This document shows positions 1 through 7,260 of a stretch of 36,618 nt of DNA, in pieces (position 1 is the first letter of the stretch; each line of letters starts with the position of its first letter). Origin of the DNA: Pantoea rwandensis (GTDB taxonomy: Bacteria > Pseudomonadota > Gammaproteobacteria > Enterobacterales > Enterobacteriaceae); assembly GCF_002095475.1 (NCBI RefSeq), contig NZ_MLFR01000045.1, positions 1 through 36,618 of the forward strand. Direction: 5' to 3'. Below the pieces are notes generated by a model. That model searched no databases and was not told the DNA's origin. It saw nothing but the letters and a program-made list of their open reading frames with translations. The translations under genes and the position numbers were made by a program.

Positions 1-27
1 AAATACGCACTGTCCGGTGCGGCTTTC

Positions 28-108
28 GTAGGGTACGCATTTATGCGTACCGGGTTAAATACGTCTTCATTGGCTTAGGTGAGCGGCATTAGCGCATTGA
101 TGCGCACC
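28..108 (+). repeat. REP-like palindromic repeat pair upstream of hcp
   Basis: A GTAG tetranucleotide (28-31) is followed by a perfect 9-bp inverted repeat, arms GGTACGCAT (32-40) and ATGCGTACC (43-51), with a TT loop, then CCGGGTTAAATACG. A degenerate second copy lies at 92-105 (GCGCAT, TG loop, ATGCGC). The 28-62 unit recurs inverted at 8034-8068, including the flanking GTTAAATAC. The GTAG head plus short palindrome is the layout of RAYT-associated REP elements; the family assignment is inferred. Nothing coding is seen in 1-254. Confidence 0.7.
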
Positions 109-182
109 TGTATTTAATGTGCGCTTTCCGCCTCTTATATCAATGTGTTTAGAAGAACCCATCAACCAGCGCCTGCGCAAAA

Positions 183-196
183 TTGCGCTAAATCAA
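183..196. promoter_or_regulatory. Possible FNR site upstream of hcp
   Basis: The 14-mer TTGCGCTAAATCAA matches the FNR consensus TTGAT-N4-ATCAA at 8 of 10 defined positions; the right half is perfect. In E. coli, hcp-hcr is induced anaerobically by FNR, so the placement is sensible. No convincing -10 box was found at the distance expected for a class II site, so this remains tentative. Confidence 0.4.
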
Positions 197-254
197 TCTC
201 CCCTTAAGTAACCTGCAAATCCTCTGGTCAGTCAGCGAAATCAAGCCTAGCTTA

Positions 255-277
255 AAGATGCATTTAAAATACAACTT
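255..277. promoter_or_regulatory. NsrR-like operator in front of hcp
   Basis: Two 11-base half sites, AAGATGCATTT (255-265) and AAATACAACTT (267-277), are separated by one base and are complementary at 9 of 11 positions. This is the 11-1-11 arrangement of the NsrR operator, whose half-site consensus is AAGATGCATTT-like. NsrR is the NO-sensing repressor of hcp-hcr in E. coli. The site ends 17 bases before the hcp start codon, where bound repressor would block transcription or early elongation. Confidence 0.7.
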
Positions 278-294
278 ATAGGCAAGGTGTGATT

Positions 295-1947
295 ATGTTC
301 TGTGTGCAATGTGAGCAAACCATTCGAACTCCCGTGGCCAACGGCTGTTCTTACGCGCAGGGAATGTGCGGCAAGACCGCTGAAACCTCCGACTTACAGG
401 ATTTATTGATTGCAACGCTGCAGGGACTCTCCGCATGGGCCAGCAAAGCGCGCGAATATGACCTGATTGACCACGCGGTAGACAGCTTCGCCCCACGCGC
501 TTTCTTCTCAACGCTCACCAACGTCAACTTCGATCCGATCCGCATCGTCGGTTACGCGCGAGAAGCGATTGCCAAGCGTGAGGCTCTGAAAGCGCTTTGT
601 CTGGCACTTGATGCGAACGCGCAGGTTGCGCATCCGATGGCTGACTTACAGCTGGTGAGTGACGATCTCGGCGATCTGCAAAGACAAGCGGCAGACTTTA
701 TCCCTAACCGCGACAAAGCCACCATCGGTGACAATATTCTCGGCCTACGCCTGCTTTGCCTCTATGGACTGAAGGGCACAGCGGCGTACATGGAACACGC
801 GCATGTCCTCGGTCAATATGACAACGCCATCTATGCACGCTATCACACCATCATGGCGTGGCTCGGCACCTGGCCAGCGGAGATGAATGCATTGCTTGAA
901 TGTGCGATGGACATCGGCCAGATGAATTTCAGCGTGATGCAAATCCTCGATGCGGGTGAAACCCATGCCTACGGCCATCCCACCCCCACTCAGGTCAACG
1001 TCAAAGCGGTAGCGGGTAAAAGCATCTTGATTTCCGGCCATGACCTGAAAGATCTCTATCACCTGTTGCAACAAACCGAGGGCACAGGCGTTAACGTCTA
1101 CACCCATGGCGAAATGTTGCCTGCGCATGGCTATCCTGAACTGCGTAAATTCAAACATTTAGTGGGTAACTATGGCAGCGGATGGCAGAACCAACAGGTT
1201 GAATTCGCGCGCTTCCCTGGCCCTATTGTGATGACATCCAACTGCATCATCGATCCGCATGTTGGCTCGTATCAGGATCGTATCTGGACGCGCAGCATCG
1301 TTGGCTGGCCCGGCGTCAATCATCTGGAAGGTGACGATTTTAGCCCCGTGATTTCGCAAGCCTTGCAGCTCAACGGTTTCCCTTATAGTGAAATTGAACA
1401 TCTCATCACCGTGGGCTTTGGCCGACAAACGCTGCTCGGCGCGGTCGACACGCTGATCGACCTCGTCAGCCGGGAAAAATTGCGCCACGTATTTTTAGTC
1501 GGTGGCTGCGACGGCGCACGCGGTGAACGCAATTACTTCACGGATTTTGCCACCCAGGTGCCGGCAGATTGTCTGATCTTAACGCTGGCTTGCGGGAAGT
1601 ATCGCTTTAACAAACTCGATTTCGGTGACATTGAAGGCTTACCGCGTCTGGTGGATGCCGGACAGTGCAACGATGCCTATTCAGCCATCATGTTAGCCGT
1701 AACCCTGGCGGAAAAACTGGGCTGCGGCGTCAATGAACTGCCACTCTCGTTAGTGCTGTCCTGGTTTGAACAAAAGGCGATTGTGATTCTGCTGACATTG
1801 TTGTCATTGGGCGTCACTAATATTGTCACCGGCCCCACTGCGCCCGGCTTCCTGACACCGGACCTGCTTGCCGTGTTGAATGAGAAATTTGGCCTGCGCC
1901 AGGTCACCACCGTCGAGCAAGATATGCAACAGATGCTGAGCGCATAG
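295..1947 (+). CDS. hcp: Hybrid cluster protein (hydroxylamine/NO reductase)
   Basis: Hcp carries a 4Fe-4S and a hybrid 4Fe-2S-2O cluster and detoxifies NO and hydroxylamine in the cytoplasm under anaerobic nitrate or nitrite respiration, taking electrons from Hcr. The N-terminal cysteines C3, C6, C18 and C25 fit the 4Fe-4S ligand pattern C-x2-C-x11-C-x6-C. Hybrid-cluster ligand regions are visible: HGEMLPAHGYPE, TSNCIIDP, GGCDGARGER, LTLACGKYRFNK and AGQCNDAYSA. At 550 residues the length matches E. coli Hcp and the sequence is collinear throughout. The ATG at 295 is preferred over an in-frame GTG two codons upstream because AAGG (284-287) is well spaced and MFCVQCEQT is the family start. 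The following hcr begins nine bases after the stop. An NsrR-like dyad lies just upstream. This is not the T6SS tube protein, also called Hcp, found at 32594. Confidence 0.97.
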   Translation: MFCVQCEQTIRTPVANGCSYAQGMCGKTAETSDLQDLLIATLQGLSAWASKAREYDLIDHAVDSFAPRAFFSTLTNVNFDPIRIVGYAREAIAKREALKALCLALDANAQVAHPMADLQLVSDDLGDLQRQAADFIPNRDKATIGDNILGLRLLCLYGLKGTAAYMEHAHVLGQYDNAIYARYHTIMAWLGTWPAEMNALLECAMDIGQMNFSVMQILDAGETHAYGHPTPTQVNVKAVAGKSILISGHDLKDLYHLLQQTEGTGVNVYTHGEMLPAHGYPELRKFKHLVGNYGSGWQNQQVEFARFPGPIVMTSNCIIDPHVGSYQDRIWTRSIVGWPGVNHLEGDDFSPVISQALQLNGFPYSEIEHLITVGFGRQTLLGAVDTLIDLVSREKLRHVFLVGGCDGARGERNYFTDFATQVPADCLILTLACGKYRFNKLDFGDIEGLPRLVDAGQCNDAYSAIMLAVTLAEKLGCGVNELPLSLVLSWFEQKAIVILLTLLSLGVTNIVTGPTAPGFLTPDLLAVLNEKFGLRQVTTVEQDMQQMLSA

Positions 1948-1955
1948 GAGACACC

Positions 1956-2924
1956 ATGACCATGCCAACCCCACTGTGCCCATGGCGCATGCAAGTCCAT
2001 CATATTCACCAGGAAACGCCTGATGTCTGGACGCTGTTGCTAATTTGCCATGATTACTATCCCTACCGCGCAGGCCAATACGCCCTCGTGAGTATCGGTC
2101 ATCAAAAGGAGACACTGCGCGCCTATACGCTGTCGTCGACACCGGGCGTGAGTGAATTCATCACACTGACCGTCAGACGGATTGAAAACGGGGCTGGGTC
2201 AAACTGGCTAACACAGCAGGTGAAACGCGGTGACTACCTGTGGCTGTCGGATGCCCAAGGCACATTTACCTGTGACACCCTCGCCAGCAACAAACTGCTA
2301 TTACTGGCAGCAGGTTGCGGCGTCACGCCGGTGATGTCGATGCGTCGTTGGCTGGCTGCCTACCGCCCTGACGTGGATGTGCAGGTGATCTACAGCGTGC
2401 GCTCACCGCAAGATGTGATTTTCGCAGATGAGTGGCAGAACTATCCCGTCACGCTGGTGGCGGAGAGTCAGGCTAGTGCAGGATTTACCGCTGGCCGTTT
2501 AACACAGGCCATGCTGAGTGCCGTACCGGATCTCACCGAACGGACCCTCTTCTGTTGTGGTCCTGCACCCTATATGGAATGGGTAGAGCACACAGCGCGA
2601 GAAATGGGGGTTTTGCACGTCTTTAAAGAGCCCTTCTTCACCCCTGCGGCGCCTGCCGCGAGTGAAGGCGTGAAGTTGACCAAACTGTCTGCGGCGAAAA
2701 CGTTCTTTGCAGCCCATGGCGACTCATTGTTGCAGGCGCTGGAGAGCAACCAGGTAGCGGTAAATGCCGCCTGTCGTGAAGGCGTGTGTGGCTGCTGTAA
2801 AACCCAAGTGCTTGCCGGTGAATACAGCGTCAGCAGTACGCTGACTCTCACCGATCAGGAAATCGCCGAGGGCTATGTGCTGGCGTGTTCTTGCCAGCCA
2901 TTAAGTGATTTAGTGGTGGCATGA
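1956..2924 (+). CDS. hcr: NADH oxidoreductase for hybrid cluster protein
   Basis: Hcr passes electrons from NADH through FAD and a 2Fe-2S centre to Hcp. The FAD-binding motif RAYTLSS lies near residue 50, the pyridine-nucleotide motif AAGCGVTPVMSM near 122, and CGPAPYM near 200. A C-terminal plant-type ferredoxin domain has the cluster ligands in AACREGVCGCC and LACSC. The length of 322 residues equals that of the E. coli protein. The ATG at 1956 follows AGGAGA with good spacing, and only eight bases separate it from the hcp stop, so the two genes form one operon ended by the hairpin at 2931-2960. Confidence 0.96.
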   Translation: MTMPTPLCPWRMQVHHIHQETPDVWTLLLICHDYYPYRAGQYALVSIGHQKETLRAYTLSSTPGVSEFITLTVRRIENGAGSNWLTQQVKRGDYLWLSDAQGTFTCDTLASNKLLLLAAGCGVTPVMSMRRWLAAYRPDVDVQVIYSVRSPQDVIFADEWQNYPVTLVAESQASAGFTAGRLTQAMLSAVPDLTERTLFCCGPAPYMEWVEHTAREMGVLHVFKEPFFTPAAPAASEGVKLTKLSAAKTFFAAHGDSLLQALESNQVAVNAACREGVCGCCKTQVLAGEYSVSSTLTLTDQEIAEGYVLACSCQPLSDLVVA

Positions 2925-2930
2925 GGGGTA

Positions 2931-2960
2931 AAAAACGCACTTCTATTGAAGGGCGTTTTT
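2931..2960 (+). terminator. Rho-independent terminator after hcr
   Basis: AAAAACGC (2931-2938) pairs with GCGTTTTT (2953-2960), and inside it CTTC (2940-2943) pairs with GAAG (2948-2951) around a TATT loop; one A/G mismatch interrupts the stem. The descending arm ends in a T run followed by CTTACC. It sits directly after the hcr stop and before lplA. The A run on the other side could also give some function in reverse. Confidence 0.8.
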
Positions 2961-3020
2961 CTTACCTTTGCTCTCGGTTGCGCGTAAGCTATGCCTCTTT
3001 CTCAAGGAACTGGAGGAAAC

Positions 3021-4037
3021 ATGTCCACCTTACGTTTGCTGATCTCTGATTCGCACGATCCCTGGTTTAATCTCGCGGTGGAAGAGTGCATCTTCCGTCA
3101 AATGCCCACCACCCAGCGCGTGCTGTTTTTATGGCAAAACGCTGAGACCGTGGTAGTCGGACGTGCTCAGAATCCGTGGAAAGAGTGCAATACGCGCAGG
3201 ATGGCAGAAGATGGCATCAAGCTTGCGCGACGCAGCAGTGGCGGCGGTGCGGTATTTCATGATCTGGGCAACGCCTGTTTCACCTTTATGGCCGGCAAAC
3301 CGGAGTACGATAAAACCGTTTCAACGGCGATTATCCTCCAGGCGCTGGCACAACTCGGCATGCACGCCGAAGCCTCCGGGCGCAACGATATCGTGGTCAG
3401 GATGGATGGCGAGGTAAGAAAGATCTCTGGTTCAGCCTACCGTGAAACCCCCGATCGTGGTTTCCATCACGGCACCTTCTTGATGAACGCTAACCTGTCT
3501 CGTCTTGCCGATTATCTCAACCCGGACATCAAAAAACTTCAGGCTAAAGGCATCACCTCGGTACGCTCGCGCGTGGCCAACATCGCGGACTTTATTCCTG
3601 ATATCAGTTTTGCTGACATCCGTCGCGAGGTGATTGCGGCCTACTTCGCGCATTACCACGAAACCTGCGAGCCCGAATATATTTCACCTGAAGCGCTGCC
3701 AGACCTTCCCGGCTTTAAGGAGCAGTTTGCACGACAGAGCAGCTGGGAGTGGAATTTTGGCCAGGCACCGGATTTCTCGCACCTGCTGCAGGAACGTTTT
3801 GTCTGGGGCGGGGTAGAAATGCACTTTGATGTTGAGCGTGGCACCATTACCCGCTGCCAGATTTTCACCGACAGCCTCAGCCCCGCACCGTTAGAAACGC
3901 TGGCAATACGGCTACAAGGTGTGGTGTATCGCCCGGAATCCCTTCAGTCTGCCATGCAAGAACTGATTGCGGCGTTTCCCGAGCAACAGAAAGAACTCAG
4001 CGAATTGGCCAGCTGGCTGGTAAACAGCATCAGATAA
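3021..4037 (+). CDS. lplA: Lipoate-protein ligase A
   Basis: LplA activates free lipoate with ATP to lipoyl-AMP and attaches it to lysines of E2 and GcvH lipoyl domains. The lipoate/adenylate-binding loop RRSSGGGAVFHDLGN lies near residues 69-83, and the catalytic-lysine region KISGSAYRET near 133. The product is 338 residues and collinear with E. coli LplA from MSTLRLLISDS to the C-terminal accessory domain (SSWEWNFGQAP, FTDSL). An ATG 30 bases upstream is in frame, but GGAGG at 3012-3016 points to 3021. The gene stands alone behind a terminator and converges on a TetR gene, overlapping it by eight bases. Confidence 0.95.
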   Translation: MSTLRLLISDSHDPWFNLAVEECIFRQMPTTQRVLFLWQNAETVVVGRAQNPWKECNTRRMAEDGIKLARRSSGGGAVFHDLGNACFTFMAGKPEYDKTVSTAIILQALAQLGMHAEASGRNDIVVRMDGEVRKISGSAYRETPDRGFHHGTFLMNANLSRLADYLNPDIKKLQAKGITSVRSRVANIADFIPDISFADIRREVIAAYFAHYHETCEPEYISPEALPDLPGFKEQFARQSSWEWNFGQAPDFSHLLQERFVWGGVEMHFDVERGTITRCQIFTDSLSPAPLETLAIRLQGVVYRPESLQSAMQELIAAFPEQQKELSELASWLVNSIR

Positions 4038-4608
4038 TATGACGCTGCACCAGCGCCTCAATTAGTCCCTGCAGTTCCTTTACGCCATCCAGTTGTCGAA
4101 TATCGCTACATACCACGGCATTAGAGATGGCGTCTGCCGCGCCCAGCAAACCCCACAAACTGGATTGCGGCAGCTTCGCTTCAGCAAACCACAGACGAAA
4201 CTTTGCCATGAAATCGAGTTGGTATTTGCGCTTCACTTCAGCCAATTCTGGCGTGCTGTTGAGCGCAGATAACACATCGGGGATCTCTCTCCCTTGAGTG
4301 AGTACACAGTTCACATAGCAAGCCGCCACCGTGCTGGCACGTTCCGCCAACTCACCACCAGCCTTTGCCATCGCCGCATCAATCACAGCGTTTTGCCGCA
4401 CATCAAAGTCCTCATACAGTGCAGCGAGCAAACCGTGGCGGGTACCGAAATGCTCATACACCACGGGCTTGCTGACACCCGCTTCGACCGCCACCCGCCC
4501 TAAGGTCAGGGCATCACTGCCGTGCGAGCGCACCAGGTTCCACGCCGTGCTGATTAGCTGTTCACGGCGTTCGTCAAAGGTCATACGCTGGCGCGTTGGT
4601 GAGTTCAT
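4030..4608 (-). CDS. TetR-family regulator of the neighbouring oxidoreductase
   Basis: This 192-residue protein has a TetR N-terminal helix-turn-helix (TLGRVAVEAGVSKPVVYEHFG, about residues 35-56) and a ligand-binding C-terminal helical domain that I cannot assign to a ligand. Its start codon overlaps the stop of the upstream oxidoreductase by four bases (ATGA), so the two are co-transcribed and probably translationally coupled. The shared promoter at 5234-5262 contains a perfect 31-bp palindrome, the likely autorepression site (inference). Its 3' end overlaps the convergent lplA end by eight bases. TetR regulators next to quinone reductases commonly sense electrophiles or quinones, but the inducer is not visible. 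Confidence 0.88.
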   Translation of the reverse strand: MNSPTRQRMTFDERREQLISTAWNLVRSHGSDALTLGRVAVEAGVSKPVVYEHFGTRHGLLAALYEDFDVRQNAVIDAAMAKAGGELAERASTVAACYVNCVLTQGREIPDVLSALNSTPELAEVKRKYQLDFMAKFRLWFAEAKLPQSSLWGLLGAADAISNAVVCSDIRQLDGVKELQGLIEALVQRHII

Positions 4609-5201
4609 GCAGGTTCCTTCAAAGTGAAAAGCCGCTGACCCAACTGCCGGGCGAGCGCGTAATGGGCATCAGGATAGCCTTCATCAGACGGTAACAACAG
4701 TTCGGTGGTGATCACTGGCGCGCCGCAATAACCGAAAATTCCCTCATCGATCTGATTGCGCATACTGCTGAAATAGCCGCGTCGTAGGTAAGTGCGCGTA
4801 TTCGCGGCACCCAGCGCCAGCAGATGCACCTGCAAATGCCCCAGCTTCTTTATCACCTTTTCACCAGTGTCGTCATACGCCCAGCCTTGGGTAAATACGC
4901 GGTCAATCCATCCTTTCAGTTGTGCCGGGAAGGACCACCAGTAAATCGGATACACCAATACCAGCGCATCCGCACGGTTCAGACGCTGCTGTTCCGCCAA
5001 CACATCCGCAGGCGAAACAGTGCCCAATTTGAACTGATCGAAATCAGCCTGGTTGAAGCGCGGGTCGAATTGCTCGGCAGCTAAATCGGCGATTTCAACA
5101 CTGTGTAAACCACTCGCCGTGATGCCTGCTGCAAGATGTGTGACCACAGCGTGCGTATGTGAATGGTTGTCAGGATGGGCCGTAACGATAAGCGTATGCA
5201 T
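4605..5201 (-). CDS. NAD(P)H oxidoreductase, flavodoxin-like fold (MdaB/KefF-type)
   Basis: A flavodoxin-2 family protein, FMN or FAD dependent, that reduces quinones or electrophiles in the cytoplasm using NAD(P)H. The N-terminal strand and phosphate-binding loop read LIVTAHPDNHSHTHA, and the family motif PIYWWSFPAQLKGWIDRVF lies near residues 77-95, followed by GWAYDDTG and a GYCGAPVITTELL segment. The family start is close to HTLIVTAHP, and GGAGA is properly spaced before the ATG at 5201, giving 198 residues; an ATG at 5219 would add six residues and has a weaker ribosome site. It is first in an operon with the TetR gene. The exact physiological substrate cannot be read from sequence. Confidence 0.88.
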   Translation of the reverse strand: MHTLIVTAHPDNHSHTHAVVTHLAAGITASGLHSVEIADLAAEQFDPRFNQADFDQFKLGTVSPADVLAEQQRLNRADALVLVYPIYWWSFPAQLKGWIDRVFTQGWAYDDTGEKVIKKLGHLQVHLLALGAANTRTYLRRGYFSSMRNQIDEGIFGYCGAPVITTELLLPSDEGYPDAHYALARQLGQRLFTLKEPA

Positions 5202-5225
5202 GGGAATAATCTCCGACATTGATTG

Positions 5226-5256
5226 ACCTACTATTGGTAACTTACCAATAGTAGGT
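5226..5256. promoter_or_regulatory. Perfect 31-bp palindromic operator
   Basis: ACCTACTATTGGTAA (5226-5240) and TTACCAATAGTAGGT (5242-5256) are exact reverse complements around a single C at 5241. The palindrome lies 24 bases before the oxidoreductase start at 5201 and overlaps its promoter spacer and -10. A TetR dimer pair binding such a site is the simplest reading, with the TetR encoded at 4030-4608 as the candidate. Confidence 0.8.
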
Positions 5257-5262
5257 TGTCAA
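5234..5262 (-). promoter_or_regulatory. Predicted promoter of the oxidoreductase-tetR operon
   Basis: On the minus strand a perfect -35 box TTGACA (5262-5257) is followed after 17 bases by TACCAA (5239-5234), a weak -10. The spacer and -10 lie inside the 31-bp palindrome at 5226-5256, so a repressor bound there would exclude RNA polymerase. The -10 is uncertain; the -35 is exact. Confidence 0.55.
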
Positions 5263-5381
5263 TTGCTTATTTGTCGTGCGACTTGAAAGTGCAATGCCCT
5301 ATGGTTGAGCTAACGGGTGATGACAAAGTTTGGGATGGGCTGGAGGACTTGGTTGCGCAGGAGATAGCGATTACTGGGTGG

Positions 5382-5450
5382 GTTTGGCTGATTTGGCTGA
5401 TTTGGCTGATTTGGCTGATTTGGCGAGTTTGGCGAGTTTGGCGAGTTTAG
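5382..5450 (+). repeat. 9-bp tandem repeat (about 7.5 units)
   Basis: Seven consecutive 9-bp units start at 5382: GTTTGGCTG, three ATTTGGCTG, ATTTGGCGA and two GTTTGGCGA, with a partial GTTTAG at the end. The array splits into two subtypes (GGCTG then GGCGA), a sign of slipped-strand growth of two variants. It lies in frame at the end of a 64-codon open frame (TTG at 5256 to TAG at 5450) and would encode repeated Trp-Leu-Ile then Trp-Arg-Val. That frame has no convincing ribosome site or known relative, so I list only the repeat. Confidence 0.85.
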
Positions 5451-5570
5451 TGATGATCCAGATTAGTGTTCCATAGCTTCAATGGGTTTTATCAATGCGG
5501 GCACAATCTAAATGGCCGTAGCACCGCTGATGCTGCAAGGGCTATTCGCAGCGCTGAGGCTTTTACGTTG

Positions 5571-5635
5571 GGCCAGGAGCCAGCCGCAGGGAAGCGGCAG
5601 GCAGTTCGGGTAGGCCTGGATGGCCGTACCCGAAC
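5571..5635 (+). other. Cluster of GGA-loop hairpins, unknown function
   Basis: Three consecutive stem-loops expose GGA in the loop: GGC/GCC with loop CAGGA (5571-5581), CCGC/GCGG with loop AGGGAA (5584-5597), and a strong hairpin with arms GTTCGGGTA (5604-5612) and TACCCGAAC (5627-5635) enclosing GGCC/GGCC around loop TGGAT (5617-5621). The GC-rich structured stretch continues to about 5728 and is flanked by AT-richer sequence. GGA in a hairpin loop is the CsrA/RsmA binding signature. Open frames on both strands here (5466-5750 plus, 5492-5743 minus) are biased and match nothing I know. The rest of 5261-5736 holds only the tandem repeat. Confidence 0.4.
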
Positions 5636-5728
5636 GATCCGTCGGCACGACGTGGAAGCCGAGGGCACCGCGTCAGCGGCGCGAGGACTGCCCGGCAGCA
5701 GCAGCGGTGCTACGGCCCGCTCTGCTGC

Positions 5729-5760
5729 AAAAAAAACTGCCATTGATTGACCAATGGCAG
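5729..5760 (-). terminator. Terminator downstream of the pirin-like gene
   Basis: CTGCCATTG and CAATGGCAG form a perfect 9-bp stem (5737-5760) with a six-base loop. Read on the minus strand it is followed by eight T residues (complement of A at 5729-5736). This is a textbook rho-independent terminator for the minus-strand pirin-like gene ending at 5794. Confidence 0.9.
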
Positions 5761-5793
5761 CCTTTAATCCTCATCAATATTCTCTGATTTCAA

Positions 5794-6474
5794 TCAAACA
5801 AACGTGACACCGTCACTCACTAAAAAAGCCATCACTGTCGCGTCTCGCTCGCCTCGCACAGCGGGTAATGCGCCCTGTTCACTAATTGAATCCCCTTGCA
5901 TCAACCGCTCATCACCAACCTGTACAATGCCATCCAGCAGCGTCAGCCAGGTTGAGAAACCGGCGATGTGTGGCACCTCTACTTGTGCGCCCCGCTCCAC
6001 TTTTAGATCATAAATAAAAACCTCCTGACCCAAGCGTAAAGGTGCATCGCTACTTTCTGGCCCCGCCAGCAACGTCCAGACGTTAAGCGGTAGGCCATCA
6101 GCGCGAGTGAAATCCTGTGTTCGTGGAGCACCGCCGCTTTTCGCCGGACGGACATAAACCTGCAGCATTTCGGTTTCAACAAAAGGCGCAGATTCTTCGT
6201 AGCGCACCCCACTACCCGCACTCACCAGCATGGCGCGTTTGGCATTCAACGCGGTTTTCTCACCCTGTTCCGTCAGGTGTTGTGTCGAACCGCGCCAAAC
6301 ATAGCTAAAAATCTCTTCATCCTGACGCGTGTGCATCGGAATACGCGCATCCATTTTCAATGACATCTGGTCAATGATCGCCAGCGGGCCAAATGCCTCA
6401 CCAGGTCTTTGCCGACGGATGGTAAAAGGACCGTATTCAAACAGTTGGTCACGTTGGGCACGCATTACGTTCAT
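5794..6474 (-). CDS. Pirin-like bicupin protein
   Basis: A 226-residue two-cupin protein of the pirin superfamily (related in fold to YhaK/YhhW). The N-terminal cupin is recognisable from PFTIRRQRPGEAFGPLAIIDQ, the metal-site region MHTRQDEEIFSYVWRG (about residues 47-62) and MLVSAGSGVRYEESAP. The usual pirin His-x-His pair is reduced to one clear His followed by Glu, so the iron site may be altered. The C-terminal cupin (LKVERGAQVEVPHIAG, GDSISEQGALP) is better conserved as a fold than in motif. The ATG at 6474 follows GAGGA. Some pirins have quercetinase activity; no such claim can be made here. It is divergent from a TetR gene at 6696 and ends in a strong terminator. Confidence 0.82.
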   Translation of the reverse strand: MNVMRAQRDQLFEYGPFTIRRQRPGEAFGPLAIIDQMSLKMDARIPMHTRQDEEIFSYVWRGSTQHLTEQGEKTALNAKRAMLVSAGSGVRYEESAPFVETEMLQVYVRPAKSGGAPRTQDFTRADGLPLNVWTLLAGPESSDAPLRLGQEVFIYDLKVERGAQVEVPHIAGFSTWLTLLDGIVQVGDERLMQGDSISEQGALPAVRGERDATVMAFLVSDGVTFV

Positions 6475-6555
6475 GGTTTTATCCTCTAAATGTTGCTATG
6501 CCCACCATGATAGCGGCATGAGAAAATCTGAACAGGTGATTGATTTGCTCGCTTA

Positions 6556-6579
6556 TATCAAAATTTTTGAATATTGATA
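6556..6579. promoter_or_regulatory. Dyad in the pirin/TetR intergenic region
   Basis: TATCAA (6556-6561) and TTGATA (6574-6579) are an exact inverted repeat separated by 12 bases in the 221-bp gap between the divergent pirin-like and TetR genes. The geometry suits a dimeric regulator. No specific factor can be named, and the sequence is AT-rich enough for a dyad of this size to arise by chance. Confidence 0.3.
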
Positions 6580-6695
6580 ACCTGCAGCAATAATAAGAAA
6601 TAGAAATGACCTAAAGACCGAAAAATTCAGCATTCAGGATTAGTCAGGCCGCGCATTTTTGCGTAAAATAAGCTTTTTTGTGATGAGTAAATAAG

Positions 6696-7259
6696 ATGAA
6701 CCGCAGCGAACAAATTCTTGATGCAGCCGAACTGTGCATGCGGCAAAAAGGCTTTCATCAGACCTCTATTCAGAACATTTCCAGTCAGGCCGACGTCAGC
6801 ATTGGTTTGATTTATAAATATTACAAAAATAAAGAAACGATTATTGAAGCATTAGTCACCCGCGTAGTACAGCGTATGATTGCGTTACTGAATGCCGATT
6901 TTGAACAAATCGCTCACGTGGGTGGAATCACCCATTCTGCACAAGACATTGTGCCGCCTGAAGTCGAAAAAAGCATTGTTCTGCTGATGGAAATATCCTC
7001 AGAGGCCACACGTAATGAACGTATTCGGCACATCATGCACGATGCGTGGCAGGTATTAAAAAATAACTTTATACAGCAGGAACAGACGCTCAATCCCGCA
7101 TTAGATGCCCACATGATTCATACACGATTGTATGTGATGTCGCTGGTGATCGACGGAATGATCATTCGCCGCTGCATGAAACAGCGCGATGTTCCGGCCA
7201 GCTTTATGCCTTTTTTTGATGCCATTACCCACGATGTTAACCAGTACAACGGCACATAA
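6696..7259 (+). CDS. TetR-family regulator (first of a convergent pair)
   Basis: A 187-residue TetR protein with an N-terminal DNA-binding domain (AAELCMRQKGFHQTSIQNIS, then SQADVSIGLIYKYYKNKETI, about residues 9-48). The C-terminal region contains LLMEISSEATRNERIR and VMSLVIDGMIIRRC. Very similar segments occur in the convergent TetR at 7261-7842, so the two are paralogues. No good Shine-Dalgarno precedes the ATG at 6696, which may mean weak translation. It may control the divergent pirin-like gene or the efflux operon to the right; neither is proven. Its stop is one base from the end of the facing gene. Confidence 0.85.
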   Translation: MNRSEQILDAAELCMRQKGFHQTSIQNISSQADVSIGLIYKYYKNKETIIEALVTRVVQRMIALLNADFEQIAHVGGITHSAQDIVPPEVEKSIVLLMEISSEATRNERIRHIMHDAWQVLKNNFIQQEQTLNPALDAHMIHTRLYVMSLVIDGMIIRRCMKQRDVPASFMPFFDAITHDVNQYNGT

Positions 7260-7260
7260 T

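Noticed and set aside
5382..5450. Tandem repeat as a CRISPR array
   Set aside because: Units are 9 bp with no spacers.
5466..5750. Open frames on both strands in the GC-rich hairpin block
   Set aside because: Low-complexity Ala/Arg/Gly/Ser composition, no ribosome site, overlap with the terminator; better explained as structured non-coding sequence.
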